Assembly (NCBI GenBank): GCA_966250015.1
Contig: CBINFS010000017.1
Location: 1-64,000, forward strand
Direction of reading: 5' to 3'
DNA length: 64,000 nucleotides
From: CBINFS01 sp966250015
GTDB lineage: Bacteria; Bacteroidota; Rhodothermia; Rhodothermales; DASSAV01
In this document: piece by piece, positions 7,779 through 15,213 of the stretch
How positions within the stretch are numbered: position 1 is the first letter of the stretch
Layout of the letters: the number at the start of each line of letters is the position of its first letter
Notes under the pieces: model-generated
The model's input: the letters and a program-made list of their open reading frames with translations, nothing else
Told to the model about the DNA's origin: nothing
Database searches by the model: none
Made by a program: the position numbers and the translations under genes

Positions 7779-8948
7779 TCAGGCGCCCGACGCGACGCCC
7801 ACGGCCGGAACCTTGCCGGCCACCTCTTCGAAAAGCTGGTCGTAGACCGCAACGTGCGTGCGCCAATCCAGACCTGCCGGGATCCCGCGGAGCGTGGAAT
7901 ACGGCAGCGGACGCTCCTTGCCTTTCAGGATGTCGTACAGGATTTGAAAAAGATCCTCCTCATCCTCGTACAGGATGGGCGCATGGAGAAGCGGCCGGTG
8001 AAGCGACTCGGGTATGAGCTCGGGATAGCTCAGCCGGTTCGGCAGGAGCGGGTGGCAGCCGCAGTAGATGGCCTCCATCACCGCGATCCCGAAAAACTCG
8101 TGTATGGCGGTGGAAACGATCAGATCCGCCCGGTGCAGCAGCCGGCTGTACTCTTCGAAGTCCTCTGCGTACCCGTAGTGAATGATACGCTCGGCGTACC
8201 GTTCAAAAGCCCGTTCGAACTCGTACGGCTTCTCCTCGAAGTGTTCGCCTGCGAGGATCAGGCGGAAGCTACAACCGGCGTCGTCGAGGCGGTTCATCAC
8301 GCGGAAGAAGGCGTCCGGATTCTTGTCGTACTCCCATCGCTGATTCCAGAGCACGATCGGCGGTTTCATGCCCGGCCCCCAGTCGCGCGCAGGATATTCC
8401 GATGCGTACCGGTCGTGCGCTTGCAGGTCCATTCCCAGGTGAATGACCGAGCTCTTCTCGCGGACGGTCTGCACCGTATTCATGTGCGTGAAATCGGGGA
8501 AGGTCCTGAGCAGCATTGGCAGGGCCTCCATGAACTCCCCGTAATGAAAGTGCGAGTTGAAGACAACGTGATCGGCTGCGAGGCACGAGAGATAGTTGAT
8601 GTATCCGTATGTGTAATCCCGTTCGACCCCTGCAGGTAGGGGGTAGGTCAGCTGGTTCTCGTGGAAATAAAGGACGACGGGGACCCCGGCGAACTGCCGC
8701 CTCGTCAAGGCCAGAAAAGCCGGAAGGTTGACCATATTCGAGGCGAGAATGAGGTCGGGTACGAATCCGTCCTCGAACGCCTGGATCGACTTCTTGGCCA
8801 TCGTGACGGCGCCACCGTGCATACGCCACTTCCAGAAACGGGCAGCCATCGTGATGGCATGGTACGTATGCGCGCTGTGACGGATTAAGCCGTCGACAAA
8901 ATTCCGGTGCGAACCGCCGTACCACGGCTCCAAAACGAGAATATTCAT
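7779..8948 (-). CDS. DUF3524 / queuosine-tRNA mannosyltransferase-like GT4
   Basis: The N-terminal domain (ILVLEPWYGGSHRNFVDGL) is the DUF3524 signature of the GTDC1/QTMAN family. The animal member attaches mannose to queuosine in the wobble position of tRNA-Asp. The C-terminal half is a GT-B glycosyltransferase domain with the nucleotide-sugar motif HEFFGIAVMEAIYCGCHPLLP (E-x7-E type). It has 389 residues, no signal peptide and no membrane segment, so it is cytoplasmic. By homology it may glycosylate a modified tRNA nucleoside. The substrate in bacteria is an inference, and a role in another glycoconjugate cannot be excluded. The gene lies 65 bp downstream of a small conserved-looking gene on the same strand. 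Confidence 0.8.
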   Translation of the reverse strand: MNILVLEPWYGGSHRNFVDGLIRHSAHTYHAITMAARFWKWRMHGGAVTMAKKSIQAFEDGFVPDLILASNMVNLPAFLALTRRQFAGVPVVLYFHENQLTYPLPAGVERDYTYGYINYLSCLAADHVVFNSHFHYGEFMEALPMLLRTFPDFTHMNTVQTVREKSSVIHLGMDLQAHDRYASEYPARDWGPGMKPPIVLWNQRWEYDKNPDAFFRVMNRLDDAGCSFRLILAGEHFEEKPYEFERAFERYAERIIHYGYAEDFEEYSRLLHRADLIVSTAIHEFFGIAVMEAIYCGCHPLLPNRLSYPELIPESLHRPLLHAPILYEDEEDLFQILYDILKGKERPLPYSTLRGIPAGLDWRTHVAVYDQLFEEVAGKVPAVGVASGA

Positions 8949-9013
8949 AAAGACAGTCGGAGTATGGTCTGGACAGGCTGAACCGCCGAGCGTATCGATC
9001 CGGATCCTTCAAC

Positions 9014-9259
9014 TCATTCAGCGCGCTGTTCCTCTTCAAGCAGGCGTTTCAGGGATTGCTCCTCTTCGAGCGTGGACGGCCGCACGATCGATACCGACCG
9101 GATTTGCAGACTCTCGCGAAGCGCTGGGTCTCGCACCTCTTCAGCGGTGATCAGTCTTTCCTCACCCGGACCCAACCGTAAAAGACGGGTATTCATCTCT
9201 ATCACCACCGGGCGCTCGCTCGTATTTTTAACTAACATACCGCGCCGCTTGGTCGCCAT
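9014..9259 (-). CDS. Small hypothetical protein, 81 aa
   Basis: I do not recognise this family. The product is a small cytoplasmic protein with a basic start (MATKRRGMLVKN), a probable beta-rich middle (RPVVIEMNTRLLRLGPGEERLI) and a strongly acidic, helical C-terminus rich in Glu and Leu. Codon use and GC match the neighbours and the frame is clean. It is likely cotranscribed with the downstream DUF3524 glycosyltransferase (65 bp apart, same strand), although the gap allows an independent promoter. No motif indicates a catalytic role. Confidence 0.6.
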   Translation of the reverse strand: MATKRRGMLVKNTSERPVVIEMNTRLLRLGPGEERLITAEEVRDPALRESLQIRSVSIVRPSTLEEEQSLKRLLEEEQRAE

Positions 9260-9470
9260 GCCGAAACCTCTTGCTACGTGAGACGGAGACTCTTATTCGG
9301 GACCTTACGCCTGTCTATGGCCGCTCAAAGGCCATCGTGACGACGGCGAGGCCCCCTGACAAAAGGAACGATCAGTATACGACATTTCGCAATATGGTGA
9401 AGCGGCTCACTCCGCCCTTTTTTCAATCGTATAAACGTTTTTCACGATTTGACGCTCCATTACGCCTCTC

Positions 9471-10184
9471 ATGACGAAACTTTCGGCCATCGGCAGGCTT
9501 CGCACCGTCCTTGACGCCGGTCTGGGCATCCTCTATCCGGCAAGCTGTGCCGGGTGTGGAATCCGGCTCGACCGGTGGGACGCGTCTCTCTGCCCGGAGT
9601 GCCGGAAGGACGTCGATACCCCCGACCCCAATGCCGTGCTCGCGCAGCCGGCATCGCTACAGACCCCTTGCCCGATCGATGCGGCCTGCGCCCTGTGGTG
9701 GATCAGTCACGACTCGCCGCTCCGAAAAATCCATCACAGCCTGAAATACGGCAACCGCCCCTGGTACGGTCCCGCCCTCGGGAGGCAGATGGCCGAAACG
9801 TTCCGCTCCCTGCTGGCGCAATATCCCCTCGACGTGGTGGCACCGATACCGCTCCACCGCGCGCGGTACCTGGAACGGGGCTACAACCAGAGCGCGCTGC
9901 TTGCAGAAGGTGTCGGCGCTGCTCTTGGCCTGCACGTGCACCCTCACGTGCTCGTCCGGCACCGTGCCACGAGGTCCCAGACCAGTCTATCCAAAGCAGA
10001 GCGGCTGAAAAACGTCGCCTCGGCGTTTACCGTATCGCCTGGATACGACGTCAAAGGCCGCCGCGTCTTGCTCGTGGACGATCTCCTGACAACCGGCGCC
10101 ACCGCCGTTTCGGCGGCGACGACCCTTAAGGATGCCGGCGCCTCGTGCGTCGTGCTGGCAACCCTGGGTATCGCCGAACCCTGA
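9471..10184 (+). CDS. comF: ComF family phosphoribosyltransferase-like protein
   Basis: Homologue of ComF, associated with DNA uptake in naturally competent bacteria and widely kept elsewhere. The 237 residues show the N-terminal Cys4 zinc ribbon (CAGC about 30 residues in, then CPEC) followed by a type I phosphoribosyltransferase domain. The domain has PIPLHRARYLERGYNQSALLA and the PRPP loop VLLVDDLLTTGAT. It is convergent with the ABC ATPase gene, only 7 bp apart. No other competence genes are visible in the window, so the biological role here is uncertain. Confidence 0.88.
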   Translation: MTKLSAIGRLRTVLDAGLGILYPASCAGCGIRLDRWDASLCPECRKDVDTPDPNAVLAQPASLQTPCPIDAACALWWISHDSPLRKIHHSLKYGNRPWYGPALGRQMAETFRSLLAQYPLDVVAPIPLHRARYLERGYNQSALLAEGVGAALGLHVHPHVLVRHRATRSQTSLSKAERLKNVASAFTVSPGYDVKGRRVLLVDDLLTTGATAVSAATTLKDAGASCVVLATLGIAEP

Positions 10185-10191
10185 CGCAGCG

Positions 10192-10824
10192 CTACAGGTA
10201 GTCCTCGATCCGAATCACCTGGTCGCAGGACGAAGCCTCGTCGGGGTCATTCGTGGCGATCACGACGATCCGGCCGTCTTTTTGCTGCGATTCGACGATA
10301 CGGCGAACCATCGCCAGCCCTGCAGCATCCAGGTTGGTCGAGGGCTCGTCGAGCAGCAACATCGCGGGGGACGACAGGCACGCCGCCGCGTATTTCACGC
10401 GCTGCTTCATGCCCGACGAAAACGTCGCCACCGGTTCGTCTGCCCGGCGCGATAGCTCCACCGTTTCGAGAACGGCTTCGATCCGGCGTGTGGCGTCGCG
10501 GATCCGCCGGAGCCGGGCAATGAACTGCAGATTCTCTCGCGCAGAAAAACCGTCGTAAACGTTCAAGTACGGCGCTACGAGCCCGGCTTGCAACGGGTGT
10601 TCTTCCGTCGGGACGAGGGCGCCGTCCATATGCAGCGTAACCGTGCCCGTCGTTGGTGATAGCACCCCGCACAGAATCCGGAGGAGTGTGGACTTACCCG
10701 AACCGTTTGCACCGGTCACCGCAAGCGATGCACCCCCGGACACGGTAAAGGATAACCTGCGGAACAAGACCCGGCGCCCGAACCGCTGCCCCAGGTTTTC
10801 GGCAACCAGCTGCAACGTTTTCAT
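10192..10824 (-). CDS. ABC transporter ATPase, CcmA-like
   Basis: A 210-residue stand-alone ATP-binding subunit. Walker A is GANGSGKST, the Q-loop region is GLVAPYLNVYDGFSARENL, the signature is FSSGMKQR, Walker B is MLLLDEP, and the H-loop region is degenerate (ATNDPDE). The length, the compact C-terminus and the ARENLQF segment are typical of CcmA, the heme-exporter ATPase of cytochrome c maturation. No ccmB or ccmC permease is adjacent, so the assignment rests on the ATPase alone and another ABC-type function is possible. The upstream 312 bp are shared with the divergent superoxide dismutase gene. Confidence 0.7.
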   Translation of the reverse strand: MKTLQLVAENLGQRFGRRVLFRRLSFTVSGGASLAVTGANGSGKSTLLRILCGVLSPTTGTVTLHMDGALVPTEEHPLQAGLVAPYLNVYDGFSARENLQFIARLRRIRDATRRIEAVLETVELSRRADEPVATFSSGMKQRVKYAAACLSSPAMLLLDEPSTNLDAAGLAMVRRIVESQQKDGRIVVIATNDPDEASSCDQVIRIEDYL

Positions 10825-11136
10825 GCTAAAAAAACGGTCATAAACATACAGAAGCGTTGCAAATGACGGCGCTCCACGCCTTGAAAGTGGCCCTGAGAGC
10901 GGATATTATAATGGGTCGGAAAAAAGCAATGCAAACCTCCCGATTCGCCACCTCAAATATCGGAACGAATCCGCAGCTTTTTGCAGACGCGGTTCGACTC
11001 TGAATGATGCTTTTTTGCCTCTATCTACTACCCCCACGTCCGGAGCAGCCCTGCGGATGGGGCGACACCCAAGCCCTTTCTTCTCCAGGAAGAATACCGG
11101 ACTTCACAAACTAATCCACAATAAGGGAAAAGAATT
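10825..11136. other. Divergent intergenic region, ATPase / SOD
   Basis: A 312 bp spacer between the divergent CcmA-like and superoxide dismutase genes. I see no gene and no strong hairpin. It should hold both promoters. The AT-rich segment around 10900-10985 is the likeliest location. Confidence 0.35.
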
Positions 11137-11733
11137 ATGAAGAGATTTCTCAACCGGATGGTTTCAGTATTTCTCGTAACCGGTGGCCTCCTGGTCATCG
11201 GTTGTGAACAGGCAGCAGAGGAAGACATGACCGCTGCGGACACGACGGGCACCGAGACGGTGGAGTCGAACGTGCGGGCCGTCGCCAACCTCGAACCCAC
11301 CGAAGGCAACAACGTCCGCGGCACCGTCACGTTCTTGCAGGAGGATGACAACACGATCCGGATTACCGGAACGATCACCGGCCTTGCTCCGGGCGAGCAC
11401 GGATTCCACGTCCACGAGGTCGGCGATTGCAGCGCTCCGGACGCAAGCTCGGCAGGTCCGCACTTCAATCCGACCGGCGCCGTGCACGGCGGGCCGGATG
11501 CCGCAATGGATCAGCGCCACGTCGGCGACCTCGGCAACATCCAGGCGGGTGCGGACAGCACGGCCGCGATTGACATTACGGACGACGTCATCGCGTTCGA
11601 AGGCACCAATTCGATCGTCGGACGTGCTCTCGTCGTTCACGAGACGGCGGACGACCTGGCCACCGACCCGTCCGGCAACTCGGGCGCCCGGCTCGCCTGC
11701 GGCGTCATCCAGCTCGAAGGCGGGGGTATGTAA
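11137..11733 (+). CDS. sodC: Cu/Zn superoxide dismutase, lipoprotein form
   Basis: Exported enzyme that dismutes superoxide in the periplasm. The N-terminus has a signal peptide ending in a lipobox-like LVIGC (Cys about 24), so it is probably a lipoprotein. An acidic Thr/Glu linker follows. The catalytic domain keeps the copper ligands in GFHVHEVGDC, the bridging/zinc histidines in GPHFNP and HGGP, the zinc region RHVGDLGN, and the last copper His in ALVVHETADDL. The paired cysteines (GDC, ACGV) for the structural disulfide are present. At 198 residues it is a normal bacterial SodC length. An intrinsic terminator follows at 11766-11799. Confidence 0.93.
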   Translation: MKRFLNRMVSVFLVTGGLLVIGCEQAAEEDMTAADTTGTETVESNVRAVANLEPTEGNNVRGTVTFLQEDDNTIRITGTITGLAPGEHGFHVHEVGDCSAPDASSAGPHFNPTGAVHGGPDAAMDQRHVGDLGNIQAGADSTAAIDITDDVIAFEGTNSIVGRALVVHETADDLATDPSGNSGARLACGVIQLEGGGM

Positions 11734-11765
11734 ACCTCACACTTTTACGCTTCCATTCAGGTTAT

Positions 11766-11799
11766 CCCGGCAGCGTGGTCCCATGCTGCCGGGTTTTTT
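11766..11799 (+). terminator. Intrinsic terminator after sodC
   Basis: CCCGGCAGC (11766-11774) pairs perfectly with GCTGCCGGG (11785-11793), followed by six T residues (11794-11799). This is a textbook rho-independent terminator for the plus-strand sodC transcript, 33 bp past its stop codon. Confidence 0.9.
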
Positions 11800-11858
11800 C
11801 TGTCGTTCCGGTGTTATATTGCGCGTCGGTTAGTTCGTTTGAATAGACTCTTGGAAGC

Positions 11859-12503
11859 ATGGATAAGAAGTTGGTGGACTGGTCGGTTTACCTGGTGACC
11901 GACCGTCGGGCTGCGGGAGACCGGTCGATCCTGGACGTCGTTCGGCAGGCCATTCAGGGAGGCGTCACCGTCGTTCAATTGCGTGAAAAGGAATGCTCGT
12001 CGAGAGAGATGTACGAGCTGGGACTTGCCTTGCTCGACGTCACGAGGCAGACCGGCATTCCGCTGATCGTGAACGACCGGCTCGACATCGCCCTCGCCAT
12101 TGGCGCCGAAGGAGTGCACCTCGGGCAGTCGGACCTTCCCGCAAAAGTCGCACGCGAATGGATGGGCCCCGACCGGATCGTGGGAATATCAGCAACCAAC
12201 GTCCAGGAAGCACTCGACGCCCAGCGTGACGGGGCCGATTACCTCGGCGTGGGCGACGTATTCGGGACGCCGTCGAAGCCCGACGCCTGCCCACCAATCG
12301 GCCTGACCGGCCTCGAGGAGATTGCAAAGATCGCAACCGTCCCTGTCGTAGCCATTGGCGGTGTCACAGTGCAAAATACGACCCCTGCTGTTCGCCACGG
12401 CGCCGACGGAGTAGCCGTCATCTCTGCCATTTTCGGTGCTCCGGACCCCGCCGTTGCGGCGTCTTCATTGCGAGAGGCCGTGCAGGCGGGCAGGCAACGC
12501 TGA
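11859..12503 (+). CDS. thiE: Thiamine-phosphate synthase
   Basis: Joins the hydroxymethylpyrimidine diphosphate and thiazole phosphate moieties to give thiamine phosphate. The 214-residue TIM barrel shows YLVTDRR, VVQLREKE (pyrophosphate/pyrimidine binding), LIVNDRLDIALAIGAEGVHLGQ, GVGDVFGTPSKPDA and VVAIGGV. All are typical of ThiE. No TPP riboswitch is recognisable in the 125 bp leader and no other thiamine gene is adjacent. A DUF99 gene follows after 21 bp, suggesting cotranscription. Confidence 0.94.
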   Translation: MDKKLVDWSVYLVTDRRAAGDRSILDVVRQAIQGGVTVVQLREKECSSREMYELGLALLDVTRQTGIPLIVNDRLDIALAIGAEGVHLGQSDLPAKVAREWMGPDRIVGISATNVQEALDAQRDGADYLGVGDVFGTPSKPDACPPIGLTGLEEIAKIATVPVVAIGGVTVQNTTPAVRHGADGVAVISAIFGAPDPAVAASSLREAVQAGRQR

Positions 12504-12524
12504 CCTTTTTTCCTACACTTTGCC

Positions 12525-13082
12525 ATGCGCCCGCACGTCCTCGGCATCGACGACGCCCCGTTCGTCAAAGGACACGGCCGGGAGGTGCCCGTCATCGGCG
12601 TCATGATGGAAGGTGCTCAGCTAGTCGAGGGCGTCGCCGTGACTTCGTTCCCAGTCGATGGGCCCGGCGCGACGGGTTTTCTCGTCAGTTGGATCAATGG
12701 AATGTCGTGGCACGACTCGCTTCAGGCAATCGTGCTGGGCGGGATCACGATTGCAGGCCTGGGAATGGTAGACATCGTCGAGCTGGCGGCAGGAACGGGC
12801 ATCCCCGTTCTTTCTGCGACGAGAAAGAATCCCGGGGACAATACACTCGAACGGGCTCTACGCGCCGCCGGCTTTGAGGACCGGCTCGCGATCCTCCGGC
12901 GAACACCTCCCGCCGTAAAGCTGGCTCAGGGATTCTACCTCGCGTGGGCAGGCACCGATCAGCGCCACGCCGAAGCCGTCGCTGGCGCCACGATGCTAAA
13001 AGCATCACTCCCCGAGCCGCTACGTATAGCGCACCTCATCGGTGCGGCGCTCGTCAATGGCCAGTCACGCGGCCGCGTGTGA
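12525..13082 (+). CDS. DUF99 family protein (endonuclease V-like fold)
   Basis: Matches the DUF99 family, common in archaea and patchy in bacteria. Members are structurally related to endonuclease V, but their activity is not firmly established. Visible signatures are the N-terminal HVLGIDDAPF, the central VLGGITIAGLGMVDI and the C-terminal EPLRIAHLIGAALVNGQSRGRV. Length (185 residues) is normal. The Asp pair of GIDD is the likely metal-binding position by analogy with endonuclease V. The gene starts 21 bp after thiE in the same direction and ends 11 bp before the convergent lepB. A DNA or RNA repair role is inferred only from the fold. Confidence 0.8.
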   Translation: MRPHVLGIDDAPFVKGHGREVPVIGVMMEGAQLVEGVAVTSFPVDGPGATGFLVSWINGMSWHDSLQAIVLGGITIAGLGMVDIVELAAGTGIPVLSATRKNPGDNTLERALRAAGFEDRLAILRRTPPAVKLAQGFYLAWAGTDQRHAEAVAGATMLKASLPEPLRIAHLIGAALVNGQSRGRV

Positions 13083-13093
13083 TGGCGTATGGA

Positions 13094-14158
13094 CTACTGA
13101 ATCGGGCGAAACATCCGGTCGAACCTCGGGCGATGCGTCTCTTCGTCCCACGAAAAGACCGTCGCGACGGCCTTACCCATCACGTGATCTTCGGGGACGA
13201 AGCCCCAGAACCGGCTGTCGAGCGAGTTGTCCCGGTTGTCGCCCATCATGAAGTAGTAGTCCTGCTCGATCGTGTAGGTTTGAGCAGGCCGGCCATCGAT
13301 GAGGAACGTGTGGTCGTCTCCCCGCTCGACCGTGTGCCCCTCGTACTTCTCGATGATCGCGCCGTACGTGGGCAAGGTCGTTTCGTCGAGCGGCACCACC
13401 TGCCCGCGGTAGGGAATCGTGATCGGTCCGTATTCGTCCGGCGTGAACCCGCTGCCCTTCGGGAAAATGTCGTCCGAGGCGTCCGATGAGAACGAATAGG
13501 GTTCGACGCGCTCGACGGCCGCCAACGACTCGACCTTCTGTATCGCCTCGTTCGTCGCTTCGATCAGGAGAAGCTCAGGGTTGTCGGTCCGATACGTCGC
13601 CGAGACACCCCGTTGCACCAGCTGTGATTCCGAGAGGTAAGCCTGTCCCTCTTTCAGGTGGATCCACCAGAGCTGTTGCATTTTTTCGGGGAACGGCAGC
13701 CGTTCGCCATTCACGAAAAGCGCCTTGTCGCGGATTTCGAAAACGTCCCCGGGGAGCGCGACGACGCGTTTCAGGTACGGCGTTTTCTGATCGACCGGAA
13801 CGTCTTCGATCGGCAGGTGGAACACGACGACGTCGCCACGTTCGATCGACGAAAACCCCGGCAACCGCACCGACGGCAACGTCACGCCCGGCACGTAGAG
13901 CTTCAAAAACGGAATGCCGGGCGAAACCGGCGTCTTCGGGCCGTAGTGCACTTTCGAGACGACCACGTAATCTCCCGGTACGATCGTTCCGGCCATCGAC
14001 GGTGTCGGCACGGTAAACGGCTGGACGATAAAGGTATGAAGGGCGGTCACCACCAGCAGCGCAAACACCAGGGACTTCGCGGTTTCGTATAACAGGTGTA
14101 AAACGCTCCTGTTGATGCGGGCGGCCTGTTTCCTGGCTGGCCGTCGAGCTCGACTCAT
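13094..14158 (-). CDS. lepB: Signal peptidase I
   Basis: Membrane-anchored serine protease that removes signal peptides from exported proteins. A positively charged N-terminus precedes a transmembrane segment (VFALLVVTALHTFIV). The catalytic serine lies in TPSMAGTIVPGDYVVVSK and the catalytic lysine in YLKRVVALPGD. The C-terminal box MMGDNRDNSLDSRFWGFVPE is intact. At 354 residues it is longer than the E. coli enzyme in its insertion between boxes, which is common in this phylum. It is monocistronic and convergent with the DUF99 gene. Confidence 0.95.
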   Translation of the reverse strand: MSRARRPARKQAARINRSVLHLLYETAKSLVFALLVVTALHTFIVQPFTVPTPSMAGTIVPGDYVVVSKVHYGPKTPVSPGIPFLKLYVPGVTLPSVRLPGFSSIERGDVVVFHLPIEDVPVDQKTPYLKRVVALPGDVFEIRDKALFVNGERLPFPEKMQQLWWIHLKEGQAYLSESQLVQRGVSATYRTDNPELLLIEATNEAIQKVESLAAVERVEPYSFSSDASDDIFPKGSGFTPDEYGPITIPYRGQVVPLDETTLPTYGAIIEKYEGHTVERGDDHTFLIDGRPAQTYTIEQDYYFMMGDNRDNSLDSRFWGFVPEDHVMGKAVATVFSWDEETHRPRFDRMFRPIQ

Positions 14159-14251
14159 GGCTATGGAGAACGGACTGTGACGAGTGCGTACAGGACTTCG
14201 CTACGCGCCGTTCCAGTGTTTGTTACGGGTGCAGCCCCGCAGAATAGAAAA

Positions 14252-14288
14252 ATCCCGGCCCCCCGGTCGAGCCGGGGATGGCCGGGAT
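14252..14288 (-). terminator. Intrinsic terminator of the 14.3-14.9 kb lipoprotein gene
   Basis: ATCCCGGCC (14252-14260) pairs with GGCCGGGAT (14280-14288), and inside it CCCCGG pairs with CCGGGG. On the minus strand the long stem is followed by a run of five T residues. It lies 25 bp beyond the stop codon of the lipoprotein gene. Confidence 0.85.
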
Positions 14289-14313
14289 ATCTAAGGTTTT
14301 GACCCGTTTCGGG

Positions 14314-14898
14314 TTACATGCCTGGCGGCGGCACGGGCGTTTCGATGCCCATACCTGTCGTATCCTGCATCATACCCGAGGTGTCGTCCATCATCCCCGA
14401 CGTGTCGTCCATCATGTCCGGGGCGCCGGCGCCGGGTGTAATGCTGATCGACTCCGCGACGATCACCGGCTCCTCTGCTTCGAGCTCGACGTCAAGCTCG
14501 GGATCGAGGTCCAGGCCATATTCCTGCTCGATGTCGGCGACGGTTGATTGACGTACCGTCCCGGTCACTTGAACCATGTCGGACTGATTGAAGCCCATAA
14601 ACCCGGAGACACCGGCGGTCGCGCTGGGTGGAGCGACCACGATGATCCCGCGCCCCAGGCCGTCACTGCCCATCCGGAAGGCCGTCGAGCCGTAGGCCTC
14701 TTCGACCTCCCCCGTCAGCGTAACGGTCTGGCCCATGTACTGGTCAGGATTGTCCGTGATGGCGTCTACGGTGACCCCAGCCTCCATCTCCTCCGTTTCT
14801 TCCGTCTGGCAACCTATCAGGCCAACCGTCAGGATCACCGCAAACGCGAAGGTAAAGGGGATTCTCATCCGCCCGAATACCGTTTTTAACCTTTCCAT
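14314..14898 (-). CDS. Lipoprotein with Met/Asp repeat tail
   Basis: I do not recognise a named family. The signal peptide ends in a lipobox (LIGC, Cys about 30) and is followed by an acidic spacer. The middle domain (residues about 42-150) reads like an OB-fold-type module: ITDNPDQYMGQTVTLTGEV, VQVTGTVRQ. The C-terminus is a tandem repeat of DDTSGMM-type units rich in Met, Asp and Thr, visible at DNA level as repeated CGTGTCGTCCATCAT segments around 14372-14418. Met-rich acidic tails can bind copper, but that is only a suggestion. It has its own terminator and no operon partner. Confidence 0.75.
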   Translation of the reverse strand: MERLKTVFGRMRIPFTFAFAVILTVGLIGCQTEETEEMEAGVTVDAITDNPDQYMGQTVTLTGEVEEAYGSTAFRMGSDGLGRGIIVVAPPSATAGVSGFMGFNQSDMVQVTGTVRQSTVADIEQEYGLDLDPELDVELEAEEPVIVAESISITPGAGAPDMMDDTSGMMDDTSGMMQDTTGMGIETPVPPPGM

Positions 14899-15213
14899 AA
14901 GTTCTATATCCTTTTTAGTTAGTGGGTGATGTATATCTCGCTGAATTCCTTCAGCTTTTTCATCATGTCATGTTTGAGGCATGGTGACGATTTAAACGGT
15001 TGCTCGTTCCAAAAGACGGGCTCCCTCGGCAACGGACTGGTTACGGAACCGTAATTTGATTGCAACCAGCTCTTCTCTTCTCCGGTAACGAAGAAAAAAG
15101 ATCTACAAAAACCTCTCTCTCCAACCGTTTTTTGGCGTAACGACACGTACGCAACAGACCGTGCAGACGGCGGTATAAGACAAGTAATTTTTAGCGATTA
15201 AGCACGTCTCGGC
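14899..15213. other. Divergent intergenic region, lipoprotein / polB
   Basis: 315 bp between divergent genes. No gene or clear RNA element is seen. It is AT-richer around 14910-14960 and 15080-15200, where the two promoters are expected. Confidence 0.35.
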
